A DNA stretch of 64,000 bases from Streptomyces sp. 15-116A (lineage in GTDB: Bacteria; Actinomycetota; Actinomycetes; Streptomycetales; Streptomycetaceae), in NCBI RefSeq assembly GCF_025290915.1, contig NZ_JAOCQE010000005.1, positions 1-64,000 of the forward strand. The letters run 5' to 3'. The notes below the pieces were generated by a model. That model did not search any database, was not told the DNA's origin, and saw only the letters and a program-made list of their open reading frames with translations. The position numbers and the translations under genes are program-made. Shown here one piece after another: positions 1 to 8,418 of this stretch (positions are counted from its first letter, which is position 1; every line of letters starts with the position of its first letter).

Positions 1-44
1 GGGCCGGTGGCTCATCGGGGGCCCCTCGATTCTGCGGGTGGTGC

Positions 45-506
45 TCATCGCACGCAGGCCGTGGCGTGCGGGCGGAGGTCGGTGGGGGTGGTCTTGCGGC
101 GGACGACGTGTCCGGCGGCGAGGTGGCGCTGGCAGATCGTCAGCACGGGCAGGCCCTCGGGAAGCCGCTCTGGATGGCAGGCGCTTGTCTCGGCGTCGGC
201 CTGGGGTGTGCCGGGCAGCAGGTGGAAGGCGGCGTGGACTTCGGTGGTGGCCTGCCAGAGCCTGGTGTGGGCGGTGGCCAGGTGACGTCCGGCGGCCGGG
301 TGCGGGGGCCGGGTGTGGTCGGCGAGCCGGTCCAGAAGCTGGAGCAGAGCGGTGAGGTGGGCGTGCAGTACATCGAGGTGCAGACGGTCCACGGGCCTGG
401 GCGGGTCTGCGTCCGAGGGCGTGAGGGCGCGTGTGTGGTGGCGGATGCCGGCGCTCGCGGCGCGGAGGTAGGGGTGCGCGTCGTCGGGGCGCGGGGGAGA
501 GGTCAA
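45..506 (-). CDS. Hypothetical helical protein, end of the conjugation operon in view
   Basis: A 153-residue protein rich in His, Ala, Leu and Arg, predicted mostly helical, with no membrane segment. I do not recognise a family. The start is TTG at 504-506, chosen because a GGAAGGA ribosome site lies about nine bases upstream. It follows the SCO6880-family gene on the same strand across about 100 bases, so it probably belongs to the conjugation operon. The Cys near residue 110 and the His/Cys near the C-terminus do not form a clear metal site. The gene is complete. Its function is unknown. Confidence 0.6.
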   Translation of the reverse strand: MTSPPRPDDAHPYLRAASAGIRHHTRALTPSDADPPRPVDRLHLDVLHAHLTALLQLLDRLADHTRPPHPAAGRHLATAHTRLWQATTEVHAAFHLLPGTPQADAETSACHPERLPEGLPVLTICQRHLAAGHVVRRKTTPTDLRPHATACVR

Positions 507-607
507 AGGTAGTGGTCCTTCCTGCCGGTCGGCAGGGTGGTGAAGGGGCGTCCCGTCGCGGGTGATCCGGAGTGCAGTGGGTCAGGGCGTGCACGGGCGC
601 TGCTGGT

Positions 608-2080
608 TCACAGGGCGGTGCGGGCGAGCGGAAGCGCGGAGAGGGCGAAGGCGTCCGGCTGCTGGTAGTTGAGCTTGCGAAGATCGACGCCGGAGGTGAC
701 GGCGTGGGTCTCGATCTGTGCGCAGGCGGCGTCCAGGAGGGCGTCGGTCTCGGCGGTGACGGTGACCAGGCCGGTCAGGGCCACGTCCGCGTGCCCGGCG
801 ATGAGCTGGCGTTCGCGGGTCTTGACGTCGGCGTACTCGACGGAATCCTCTTCGGAGTCGACCTGCCCGCGGCGGGCGCGCTCGTTGGCGTCGGCGATGA
901 TCGCGGCCTTCTTGCGCTGGACGTCCCGCAGTGCGGACTCGAGCCCCTGCGGCACGTAGACAAGGGACAGGGTGCGGCGCACGCCGGCCGTGAACATGAT
1001 CCCGTGCAGGAACCCTGCCCCCATCTCGGTGCGCGGCCAGTTCTCCACCCAGTACGTCGCGTGCCGCGCGCTGTCGGTGGCGAGGCGGTCGTACTCCTCG
1101 AACTGCACGACGGGACCGGCGGCTGCGGGGTCGGCCTCAGCGCGGCCGGTCTCGGACCACTGCTGGAGCGCGGCGAGCGCCTTGGGGTCGTAGGCAGTGC
1201 GGATGACGGCGGCGATCTCCCGCGCGCTCAGCCATCCGGTGACCATCAGGCCGGCGTTGCGGGCGGCCTGGGCGATGGAGGCGGTGGTCTGCTCCATGAC
1301 GGTGAATGCCCCGGGCAGCCCTCCGCCGGTCTGGTTGATCAGGCGCCGGGCGGCCTTGAGGTCGAGGGAGATGGCGAGGTAGGTCTCGTGCGGAGCGGCG
1401 GCCGGGCCGGCCGAGGCGACCAGTTCGGAGTAGATCTGTCCGGCGACGGGGGTCTGGGGCTGCCCGTTCTGGGTCCAGTGGCGGGTGAGCGTGTCACCGC
1501 TGTCGGGCACGGTGCGCTCCAGGACCTGCACGGTGGCGACGTGCCCGGTGCGGGCGATACCTGCCAGCGCGCGCCCCCAGCTGCTCACGTTGTGGTTCTG
1601 GGTGGCTGGGTCGAGGAGGGCGAAGGCACGGCTGGTGACGCGGGCGATGGCGGTCAGGGTCTGCTGGTGCGGGTCGTGGACGGCGGCGGCTCCGTTGGCG
1701 GAATCGCCGGGGGTGACGACTTTGAGGGAAGCGGCGGTGCCGGGCAGATGGAGGAGGCCGTCCTGCCGGGGCCTGGTGACAGGTCGGGCGAGCCAGAGGG
1801 TCTGGCCGGTGCGGCGGCGGTGCGCGTACCGGGTGACGATCGGTGCCCAGTCGATGAGGGAGCGGCCGTGGCGGCGGATGGCGACGAGTGCGCCGGATGC
1901 CGCCCACAGCGGTGCCAGGGCAACGGCGCCGAGTAGCCCGGTGGAGATCACCGTCAGCAGCAGCAGGGCCAGTGTGCAGGAGACGAGAACGAGTTGGGGC
2001 AGGGAGAGGCCGAGGAGGATGCCGCGGCGGCTCCGGTGGGGGAACTTCACCGTGACCGGAGCAACAAAGAGGTCAGTCAT
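608..2080 (-). CDS. SCO6880-family conjugal transfer membrane protein
   Basis: A 490-residue protein starting at ATG 2078-2080; an upstream in-frame GTG would add an 18-residue Pro-rich tail that looks like antisense sequence. Two hydrophobic segments at about residues 15-55 form an N-terminal membrane anchor like that of PrgI-type proteins. A long soluble region follows with the YADVKTRERQLIAGHADVA stretch. The family is known from actinobacterial conjugative elements, where it sits beside a VirB4-like ATPase and supplies an inner-membrane part of the type IV-like channel. The next gene upstream encodes the VirB6-like protein, which fits. No Walker A motif is visible, so it is not the ATPase itself. 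Confidence 0.8.
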   Translation of the reverse strand: MTDLFVAPVTVKFPHRSRRGILLGLSLPQLVLVSCTLALLLLTVISTGLLGAVALAPLWAASGALVAIRRHGRSLIDWAPIVTRYAHRRRTGQTLWLARPVTRPRQDGLLHLPGTAASLKVVTPGDSANGAAAVHDPHQQTLTAIARVTSRAFALLDPATQNHNVSSWGRALAGIARTGHVATVQVLERTVPDSGDTLTRHWTQNGQPQTPVAGQIYSELVASAGPAAAPHETYLAISLDLKAARRLINQTGGGLPGAFTVMEQTTASIAQAARNAGLMVTGWLSAREIAAVIRTAYDPKALAALQQWSETGRAEADPAAAGPVVQFEEYDRLATDSARHATYWVENWPRTEMGAGFLHGIMFTAGVRRTLSLVYVPQGLESALRDVQRKKAAIIADANERARRGQVDSEEDSVEYADVKTRERQLIAGHADVALTGLVTVTAETDALLDAACAQIETHAVTSGVDLRKLNYQQPDAFALSALPLARTAL

Positions 2081-2161
2081 GGGGGCGGGTCCTGGAGGCG
2101 CGGGTGGAGGCCGGGGGCGGGAGGTGGTGTGCACGTCCCGCCCCCGGGCGTCGGGCAGGGA

Positions 2162-3544
2162 TCAGAGGCCGGTCGGAGGCGGCGGCGGTGCCGACCCGCT
2201 CGACGCGGCGTCCTGTGAGCCGGAGGACGGGGGTGCGCCCTGCGGAGGCGGTGTCGTTGTCGGCGGAGTGGTCTGCCATCCGCCGCCCTGGCCGGACGCG
2301 GCATGCGCGCCGGATCCGCCGGGTCCAGGGCTGCCTCCCACCTGGCCGCTGGTGTCGTCGGACACGCTGGTCGGCGCGGGCTGGACGGCTTTCTCCAGGC
2401 CGGACTTGACGGCATCGCCGCCGGGCGAGCCTCCCGTACCACCGCCCTGCGAACCGTCCTTGCCTTCGCCGCCGGTCGGGTCGGTGGCGATGTCGCCGGG
2501 GAATCCGCCGCCGTCGGGGCCTTGCGGTGCGGCACTCCCCATGGCGGCAGCGCCACCTGCTCCGGCTGCGGCGCCACCGGTTCCGGCGGTGGCTGCGGCT
2601 GCGGCGGCCTTGCGGGCGGCCTTCTCGGCGTGGGCCTTGGCGATCTGGGCCCCGGCGCCACCGGCACGGTGGATGGACTCGCCGTCGGTGCCGTCGGCCG
2701 CCCAGTGCACGAATTTGAAGACGGCGTACGGGCACAGCAGCACCAGGACCATGATCACGATGCCGGACATGACGTCGGCGAGCGCGGCGATGCCGTCATT
2801 GGCTTCGGTCTTGCCCATGGCGGCGATACCGAGGACGAAGATGACGGTCATCAGGAGCTTGGAGACGACGAGGGTGGCGGTGGCTTCGATCCAGCCCTTG
2901 CGCCAGCGCCGGGCGACTTCCCAGCCGCCGCCGGCGGAGGCGAAGACCGCGAGGGTGACCATGACGAGGATGCCGACCTTGCGGACCATCATCACGCACC
3001 AGTAGAGGAAGGCGCCGATGGCGGCGCCGAGTCCGGTGACGACCGGGACGAGCCAGCCGAGACCGGACAGCGCCCCGATTTGGCTGACCTTCACCACGCG
3101 GCGCACGGCCGATTCGATGTTCAGGTGTGCGGCTTTGAACAGGCCGTCGCTGACGGCGTCCACGACCTCGATGGCGACTGTGGTCAGGGCGATGGCGCAG
3201 AAGGCGAACAGGACTCCGGACGCGGTGCCCGTGAATGCTTGGGTAAGGGCTTGCCCGTCGCGTCTGATGGCGGCCCGGACCAGTTGCGCGCAGAAGGTGG
3301 CGACCAGCAGGACCAGGCCCAGCGGCAACAGCATTTCGTAGTTGTCGCGGAACCACCCGGCGTTCAGATCGACCTTGGTGGTGGTGTTGACGGCTTCGGC
3401 GGCCAGGTCGGCTGCGGCGGCTGCCAGTTCACCGGCGGACTTCGCCATCCAGTCACCGATGGCCTTGCCCGGGTCCGAGGCGAAGTCCACCGCGTCGCCG
3501 ACGGCGCACAGTTTGTCCGCCAGGGGGAAATCACAGAAACCCAC
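2162..3544 (-). CDS. VirB6/TrbL-like polytopic conjugal transfer protein
   Basis: A 460-residue protein starting at GTG 3544, with AAGGAG about eight bases upstream. A short soluble N-terminus containing Cys 4 and Cys 13 is followed by about six membrane segments between residues 70 and 290. The last 170 residues are low-complexity Ala/Gly, then Gly/Pro/Ser. Length, topology and position between the SCO6880-family and VirB8-like genes match the VirB6-like channel subunit of actinobacterial conjugation systems (SCO6881-type). The disordered tail probably lies in the cytoplasm and may bind partners. Function is inferred from family and context. Confidence 0.75.
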   Translation of the reverse strand: MGFCDFPLADKLCAVGDAVDFASDPGKAIGDWMAKSAGELAAAAADLAAEAVNTTTKVDLNAGWFRDNYEMLLPLGLVLLVATFCAQLVRAAIRRDGQALTQAFTGTASGVLFAFCAIALTTVAIEVVDAVSDGLFKAAHLNIESAVRRVVKVSQIGALSGLGWLVPVVTGLGAAIGAFLYWCVMMVRKVGILVMVTLAVFASAGGGWEVARRWRKGWIEATATLVVSKLLMTVIFVLGIAAMGKTEANDGIAALADVMSGIVIMVLVLLCPYAVFKFVHWAADGTDGESIHRAGGAGAQIAKAHAEKAARKAAAAAATAGTGGAAAGAGGAAAMGSAAPQGPDGGGFPGDIATDPTGGEGKDGSQGGGTGGSPGGDAVKSGLEKAVQPAPTSVSDDTSGQVGGSPGPGGSGAHAASGQGGGWQTTPPTTTPPPQGAPPSSGSQDAASSGSAPPPPPTGL

Positions 3545-3580
3545 GAGGAGTTACTCCTTCTTTCGTGTCTCAGACGCGGG

Positions 3581-4273
3581 TCACTGCGTGACGCTCGGTG
3601 CGATGGCGGCCAGGGTGCAGTCGTGGTTCGGGCGGCACTGGACGGCCAGGGTCACGGCGCGTTCCTCGGCTCCGCCGCCGCCCTTCTTCCAGCTGAGGGT
3701 CTGCTTGCCGTTGACGGTGACGACGTAGATGTACGCCTCGGTGATCGCGGACGGATCCTCGGCCAGGGCCTGTTTGAACGCGCCGGGGTAGTGGCCTTCG
3801 GTGATGTGGGCGGTGGCGTGCTGGTCCTGGTCGGCCATCCGTGACCACAGCACGGGGTCGGGGACCTGGCCTGCGACCGAGGTCCAGTCGGCGTACTTGG
3901 TCTCGGTGGTCATCCAGGCGCGCATGCCGGCGAGTTGCTGGTCGCGGCTGGTGTCGCGGGTGTCGTAGGACCAGAGCATCTGGGCCGCTGCCTTGGCGTA
4001 GGCGACCGGCTCGGCGATCTGCGGCGGCTTGGGCACCGACCCGGACCCGGAGGAAGGCTTGGGAGCAGCCTCGGAGTGGGACGGGCCGCCCGTGGGAGCC
4101 GGTGGCGCGGCATCGGGAGTCTGCTGGCTGTTGCCACCGCCGGTCAGCAGGGCAACGACCCCGGCGAGGGCAAGTAGAACGGCGACAACGGTGGCGCCGA
4201 TCGCGATGCGCTGGTTCGTCGACCAGCCCGAGCCGTACGAGGACAGCGAAGAGGAGGGGAAGCGTTTCCGCAT
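3581..4273 (-). CDS. VirB8/TcpC-like conjugal transfer protein
   Basis: A 230-residue single-pass membrane protein. A Ser-rich cytoplasmic N-terminus is followed by a membrane segment at about residues 23-45, a Pro/Ser linker to about 85, and an extracytoplasmic NTF2-like domain with two Cys (CRPNHDC near 212-218) that probably form a disulfide. This layout is that of VirB8/TcpC subunits, which brace the mating channel in the periplasm-equivalent space. The start ATG at 4271-4273 overlaps the upstream stop by one base (TGATG), which implies translational coupling. Longer in-frame starts run through the DUF6112 gene and were rejected. Confidence 0.75.
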   Translation of the reverse strand: MRKRFPSSSLSSYGSGWSTNQRIAIGATVVAVLLALAGVVALLTGGGNSQQTPDAAPPAPTGGPSHSEAAPKPSSGSGSVPKPPQIAEPVAYAKAAAQMLWSYDTRDTSRDQQLAGMRAWMTTETKYADWTSVAGQVPDPVLWSRMADQDQHATAHITEGHYPGAFKQALAEDPSAITEAYIYVVTVNGKQTLSWKKGGGGAEERAVTLAVQCRPNHDCTLAAIAPSVTQ

Positions 4274-4587
4274 CAGTGGACCTGCGATCCCAGGCCGGAG
4301 AAGAAGGCCACGATGCCGTTCGCGGCACCCAGACCGAGGGCGGCGCCGGCGGCGACGACGGCGCCCTTCTTCCCGTTGGCCTCGGCCTGGTGTCCACCGG
4401 TGTGGTGGCCCCAGGCCCATACGCCTAGCGAGACGGCGAGGGCGCCGACGACGGCGATGATCCCGAACATGTTGATGCTGTTGACCACGTTCTTCAGCAC
4501 GGCGAGGCCAGGCAGCCCGCCGCCTTTGGGCGTGATTCCTGGGTCGTAGGCGAGCTGGATGACGCGGTCTGCGAGAGGGACGGACAT
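4273..4587 (-). CDS. DUF6112-type small membrane protein of the conjugation operon
   Basis: A 104-residue protein starting at ATG 4585-4587. It has an N-terminal soluble stretch with GITPKGGGLPGL and two hydrophobic segments at about 40-60 and 72-95, separated by a His-rich loop. This is the pattern of the DUF6112 family, found in actinobacterial conjugation operons in a position like that of VirB2/VirB3. It may be a pilin-like or channel subunit; that part is inference. It is coupled to the VirB8-like gene by a TGATG overlap. An upstream start at 4632 was rejected because it would encode Arg/Pro-rich sequence with no ribosome site. Confidence 0.7.
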   Translation of the reverse strand: MSVPLADRVIQLAYDPGITPKGGGLPGLAVLKNVVNSINMFGIIAVVGALAVSLGVWAWGHHTGGHQAEANGKKGAVVAAGAALGLGAANGIVAFFSGLGSQVH

Positions 4588-4725
4588 AGGTGGTGCGAGG
4601 CTCCTTGCATACGCGGGCCCGGCGAGGCCCAACGGGAAGGTGAAAGCGGAGGGAGAGGCGAGCGAAGGGCACGGAAGTGGCCGCGTCAGCCCGGCCCGCC
4701 CGGGCTGACACCGGGCGGGGCGGCG

Positions 4726-5847
4726 TCAGAGGACGCGGCGGACGGCGAGAATGTCCCAGTCCTTGATCGGGGTGATCCGCACCGGCTTGGTGGTGCGTGG
4801 CGCCTCAATCACGAGGCCCTCGCCCATGTACATGCCGACGTGCTCAGGCCGTGCGGCGGTACCGCGGCTGAAGATCAGGTCGCCGGGCTTGAGGTGAGCG
4901 GGCGAGACAGCCTTGCCTTCGTTGACCTGCGTGTATGTGGTGCGGGTGAGCGTGATGCCAGCATGGGCGTACGCCTGCTGCATCAGGCTGGAGCAGTCGC
5001 AGCGGCCCATGGGGTCGGGGCCGTGTGCGTTGGTGCAGGATCCGCCCCACTGGTAGAGCGTGCCGAGCTGGTGCATCGCCCACTCGATGGCCTTACGGGC
5101 CTTCGGGTCGGCGTCCTTGGGGATCGAGTAGCCCTTGGGGACGCTCCCTTCGGGGATGCGGCCGAAGCCGGAACCGTCCTGGCCCGGCGCGCAGCCGGTC
5201 GTACTGGTCGACGGCTTCTCGTCCTTGTCATCCGTGGCATCCCCGGCGCCAGGGAAGGTCTTGACGATGGCGGCCTGCAACGCGGTGGCCAGGTTCTCCC
5301 ACTGCGCGTACGCGTCCGGCAGGCCGGATTTCTGCACGGCTTGCGCGGCCTGGGTGACGGTCATCTGCTGCCAGCCGTCCACCTTGAGCAGGTGCTTGTA
5401 GAACTGCTCGCTCGCGTAGGTTGGGTCGCGGATCTGCTGGGCGCGGCCCCACCCCTGGGACGGACGCTGCTGGAAGAGACCGAGGGAGTCGCGGTCCCCG
5501 TAGCCCAGGTTGCGCAGCCGGCTCTCCTGCATCGCCGTGGCGAGCGCGATGATCTGTCCCTTCTTGGGAACGTCGAGCGAGAGGCCGGCGGCCACGATCG
5601 TCGCCGCGTTGGGGACCTGCTCGGCGGGCAGGTCCAGGCCCTCAATGTCAACGTCCCTGCCGGACGCGCCGTCGAGAATCTTGGTGACCTGCTCGGCGAC
5701 CTTGTCGCTGTCGATGTCGGTCAGGCAGTTGCTGAAGGAGCTGCTGCTCTGTACGGCTTCGGCGGAGGAGGCGAGCATCATGCCGGCGCCGGCGAGCAGG
5801 ATCGGGGAGAGGAAGACGACGCCGATGCCGGCGGCGAGTGCCTTCAA
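4726..5847 (-). CDS. Conjugation wall hydrolase: lytic transglycosylase-like plus NlpC/P60 domain
   Basis: A 373-residue protein with an N-terminal signal or anchor segment (residues 5-30). Residues 95-140 look like a lysozyme-like lytic domain: a Glu at about 108 in ATAMQESR, then SLGLFQQRPSQGWG. Residues 235-373 are an NlpC/P60 (C40) peptidase with catalytic Cys at about 285 (RCDCSSL) and His at about 336 (PEHVGMY). Such two-domain proteins open peptidoglycan locally for the mating channel, the VirB1/TcpG role. It is the first gene of the minus-strand conjugation operon and would be read from the divergent promoter region at 5848-6359. Confidence 0.85.
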   Translation of the reverse strand: MKALAAGIGVVFLSPILLAGAGMMLASSAEAVQSSSSFSNCLTDIDSDKVAEQVTKILDGASGRDVDIEGLDLPAEQVPNAATIVAAGLSLDVPKKGQIIALATAMQESRLRNLGYGDRDSLGLFQQRPSQGWGRAQQIRDPTYASEQFYKHLLKVDGWQQMTVTQAAQAVQKSGLPDAYAQWENLATALQAAIVKTFPGAGDATDDKDEKPSTSTTGCAPGQDGSGFGRIPEGSVPKGYSIPKDADPKARKAIEWAMHQLGTLYQWGGSCTNAHGPDPMGRCDCSSLMQQAYAHAGITLTRTTYTQVNEGKAVSPAHLKPGDLIFSRGTAARPEHVGMYMGEGLVIEAPRTTKPVRITPIKDWDILAVRRVL

Positions 5848-6359
5848 CCCGAGCGGACCGCTCGCCGGTCAGCGGGTTCGGGCATGGATGGGTGGTCAGA
5901 CGTCATGAACGAGTCCTTCGGGATGTGGTGTCCGGCGTGCCGCGTTCGCGAGGCGTGGTGGAAGGGCGCGGCAGCCGGGGTGGGCGATCGGAGGCGGGCC
6001 GGTGCGGGGGAGTTGCCGCTCGCTCCGCGCGGCCGGCTGTGAGCTAGGTGTGCCGGGGCAGGGGTATCTCCATGAGGTGTGGCGAGGATGTAGCCAGCGG
6101 CGGTGTGCGCCGGGCGGTTCAAAAACAGTAGGTGCGGATCGGCGGTTGACCAAAAAGCTCGGCGTGAGGTGCCGAAAACCGGTACATCGGTAAGGGTTTC
6201 TTGGTCGTCGGCGGATTCGCCTCTACAGTTTTTTGACTCCCCCTCGCCCTCCTCGGTCTGCGGCCACGGGCTTCTGCATGCCCGGTTCCGGCCCGCGAGG
6301 ACGCTTGTGCGAGGCGGTGTTTCCCTCCGCGATTTCCGCACCCGAATAGGGGTTCCTCT
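5848..6359. promoter_or_regulatory. Divergent control region between conjugation operon and methyltransferase operon
   Basis: About 510 bases without a credible gene, between the divergent wall hydrolase and DNA methyltransferase genes. The right half is clearly richer in A+T than its surroundings, with runs of A and T between 6117 and 6240. It must hold the promoters for both directions. An imperfect pair of inverted sites, listed separately, lies here. Several open frames cross the region, but their products are Arg/Pro-rich with no ribosome sites. Confidence 0.55.
6117..6237. repeat. Inverted pair of 15-base sites (candidate operators)
   Basis: GTTCAAAAACAGTAG at 6117-6131 and CTACAGTTTTTTGAC at 6223-6237 are imperfect inverted copies; the second reverse-complements to GTCAAAAAACTGTAG. 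They are 91 bases apart in an A/T-rich patch between divergent genes, as expected for operators of an element-encoded regulator. No regulator gene adjoins them, so the link is inference. Confidence 0.4.
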
Positions 6360-7115
6360 TTGCCTTTTTCCCTGCACCAGGGCGACGCTCTGGCCGTTCT
6401 CTCCGGCCTACCGGACGGCTGCGTCGACTCCGTCATCACCGACCCGCCGTACAACAGCGGCGGCCGGACCGCGAAGGAGCGCACCACCCGCTCCGCGAAG
6501 CAGAAGTACACCTCCGCCGATTCCAAGAACGACCTTGCCGACTTCACCGGCGAGAACATGGACCAGCGCTCCTATGGCTTCTGGCTGACGCAGATCATGA
6601 CCGAATCGCACCGGCTGACGAAGACCGGCGGGACCGCGCTGCTGTTCACCGACTGGCGCCAGCTCCCCACGACGACGGACGCGATCCAGGCGGCCGGGTG
6701 GCTGTGGCGGGGTGTGCTGGCCTGGCACAAGCCGCAGGCCAGGCCCCAGAAGGGCCGGTTCACCCAGAACTGCGAATTCATCGTCTGGGCGTCCAAGGGG
6801 CCGATCGACGGCTCCCGGAACCCGGTCTACCTACCGGGTATGTACTCGGCTTCGCAGCCCTCGGGGTCCAAGCGCCAGCACATCACGCAGAAGCCGGTCG
6901 AGGTGATGCGCGAGCTGGTCAAGATCAGCCCCGAAGGCGGCACGGTCCTCGACTTCTGCGCCGGCTCCGGCTCCACGGGCGTCGCCGCCCTGCTGGAAGG
7001 CCGGGACTTCATCGGCGTGGAGAAGACCGAGCACTACGCGGCGATCGCGGCCGACCGGCTCACCGAGACGATCCGCGCCACCCTCACCAAGGACGACGTG
7101 GTCCTCGCCACCTGA
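6360..7115 (+). CDS. Site-specific DNA methyltransferase, beta class (DPPY)
   Basis: A 251-residue amino-methyltransferase that transfers a methyl group from S-adenosylmethionine to adenine N6 or cytosine N4. The catalytic motif IV DPPY is at residues 28-31, and the AdoMet-binding motif FCAGSGSTG is at about 199-207, after the variable target-recognition region. That order is the beta class. The start is TTG at 6360-6362, where the recognisable family sequence begins. No restriction endonuclease gene is nearby, so it is an orphan. On a mobile element it probably protects incoming DNA from host restriction or marks element DNA. It is the first plus-strand gene, divergent from the conjugation operon. 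Confidence 0.88.
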   Translation: MPFSLHQGDALAVLSGLPDGCVDSVITDPPYNSGGRTAKERTTRSAKQKYTSADSKNDLADFTGENMDQRSYGFWLTQIMTESHRLTKTGGTALLFTDWRQLPTTTDAIQAAGWLWRGVLAWHKPQARPQKGRFTQNCEFIVWASKGPIDGSRNPVYLPGMYSASQPSGSKRQHITQKPVEVMRELVKISPEGGTVLDFCAGSGSTGVAALLEGRDFIGVEKTEHYAAIAADRLTETIRATLTKDDVVLAT

Positions 7116-7267
7116 GCCGCGTCCTCTCCTGCCGCCAACGCAACCGGCTCCCTGCTGAGCCGCCGGCGGAGCACCGCCGGAGCGGACGTGCAATTTCACT
7201 GCCCGGTCCGTGCAAGGACGCCTTCGCCTTTCTCCCAACCCGTGTCTCGTAGGAGGCTGAACTTTCA

Positions 7268-7918
7268 ATGTCCGAATCCGCAAGGCCGTCTGACGATGGG
7301 GAGCTGGAGCCGGTTCGTATTCCGGATCCGCAGTTGGAGGGAATCGAGGCGAGCGTGCGGCGGCTCATGGAGCAGTCGGCGCAACAGGCTCAGCAGCTCG
7401 ACCACCTCGCATCCGCGCCGGCGCCGAGCGGGTCACCGTTCGCCGCGTTCGGTATGCCGGGACTCGGCGGGCCTCCGGCCGCCGTTCCGCCGGAGCCTCG
7501 CCCGATCCTGGAACTCGACGGGGAGGAACGGGAAGACGAACTCGACGCCCTCTCGGACTGGGTCGACGACTTCTTCCTCCCGGTCTACGGAGCGGAGGTC
7601 ACCACCGCGGCACCTTGGTGCCTGCAGTGGCAGGAGCACGACGACGTCGTGGCCTGGCTCCACGCCCTGTGGCTCGCCTACCAGCAGCACAAGGACCCCG
7701 AAGCCGGGCTCTCCGGCCTGTTCGTGTGGCACCGCGACTTCCTCACCCACGCCGTCGCCACGATTCGCGCGCCGGGCGGACCGCTGTCGGCCTGCATGAC
7801 CTCCCCCGACCGGCCCGCTCACCGTCTCCTGCCCGGCCCGCCGCCGTCCGTGCGCACCGAGACCGCGGCCACGGCGGATGGCGCCGGCACTGCCGAGCCG
7901 GGCGAGCCGACGCCATGA
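7268..7918 (+). CDS. DUF4913-domain protein
   Basis: A 216-residue acidic soluble protein. An N-terminal helix rich in Gln and Ala (residues 20-45) and a Pro-rich linker precede a domain at about 90-180 with many Trp residues (DWVDDFF, WCLQWQEHDDVVAWLHALW, GLFVWHRDFL). This is the DUF4913 pattern found on Streptomyces plasmids and integrative elements; its biochemical role is unknown. The ATG at 7268 follows an AGGAGG-like site. The stop overlaps the start of the RelE-like gene by four bases (ATGA), so the two are probably translated together. Confidence 0.7.
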   Translation: MSESARPSDDGELEPVRIPDPQLEGIEASVRRLMEQSAQQAQQLDHLASAPAPSGSPFAAFGMPGLGGPPAAVPPEPRPILELDGEEREDELDALSDWVDDFFLPVYGAEVTTAAPWCLQWQEHDDVVAWLHALWLAYQQHKDPEAGLSGLFVWHRDFLTHAVATIRAPGGPLSACMTSPDRPAHRLLPGPPPSVRTETAATADGAGTAEPGEPTP

Positions 7919-8400
7919 CCGCGGGAGCGGGACAGCCCGCCTTCGGACTGAGCTTCGACCCTCGCGCGCTGACCGATCTCCTTCAGGCCCCCAGCGATAT
8001 CCGCGACCTCACCCTCGCCTACCTGCAGGAAGTCGTGAACGCCCAGCGCTTCGGACAGCGCCTCGACGGCGACCTGGAGGGATTCCGGAAGCTGTTCGTG
8101 GACCGCCGCAAGGACTGGCGCGTCGTCTACGGCGTCCGCCCGGCGCCCGCGGAATCCGCCCACCCCAAGGAGATCCACGTCGTCGCGGTACGGCCGCGTG
8201 CGGGCAACGACGTCTACGACGAGGTCGGCCGCCGCCTGGGGATGACCCGCCGGCCGCTGAGCGCTCGGACGCACGCGGCCCGCTCGCGTTCCCCGCAGCT
8301 GACCACCCGTCCTCCCAAGCCCCGGCCTGGTCCGCCGCCTGCCGCACTGCCGGGCCTGCCCCGCCCCGCACCCAACCCCGCGCACCATCCCACCCGCTGA
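7915..8400 (+). CDS. RelE/ParE-fold protein, possible toxin
   Basis: A 161-residue basic protein. Residues 1-115 match the RelE/ParE core: a helical pair (DLTLAYLQEVVNAQR), strands with WRVVYGVRPAP, then EIHVVAVRPRAGNDVYDEV. The Pro/Arg-rich C-terminal 50 residues look disordered. RelE-type toxins cut mRNA on the ribosome and ParE-type toxins block gyrase; the sequence does not tell which applies, or whether it is active. The start ATG at 7915 overlaps the DUF4913 stop. No classic small antitoxin gene adjoins it. The DUF4913 protein could be the partner, which is inference. Confidence 0.6.
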   Translation: MTAGAGQPAFGLSFDPRALTDLLQAPSDIRDLTLAYLQEVVNAQRFGQRLDGDLEGFRKLFVDRRKDWRVVYGVRPAPAESAHPKEIHVVAVRPRAGNDVYDEVGRRLGMTRRPLSARTHAARSRSPQLTTRPPKPRPGPPPAALPGLPRPAPNPAHHPTR

Positions 8401-8418
8401 ACGCACGGAGCGCCGCCC

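Noticed and set aside
572-1936. Long plus-strand frame of 454 codons
   Set aside because: It is antisense to the SCO6880-family gene and Gly/Val-rich, the usual shadow of a high-GC gene; no ribosome site and no recognisable domain.
2303-3844. Long plus-strand frame of 513 codons
   Set aside because: Antisense to the VirB6-like and VirB8-like genes, with low-complexity Gly/Asp sequence typical of a shadow frame.
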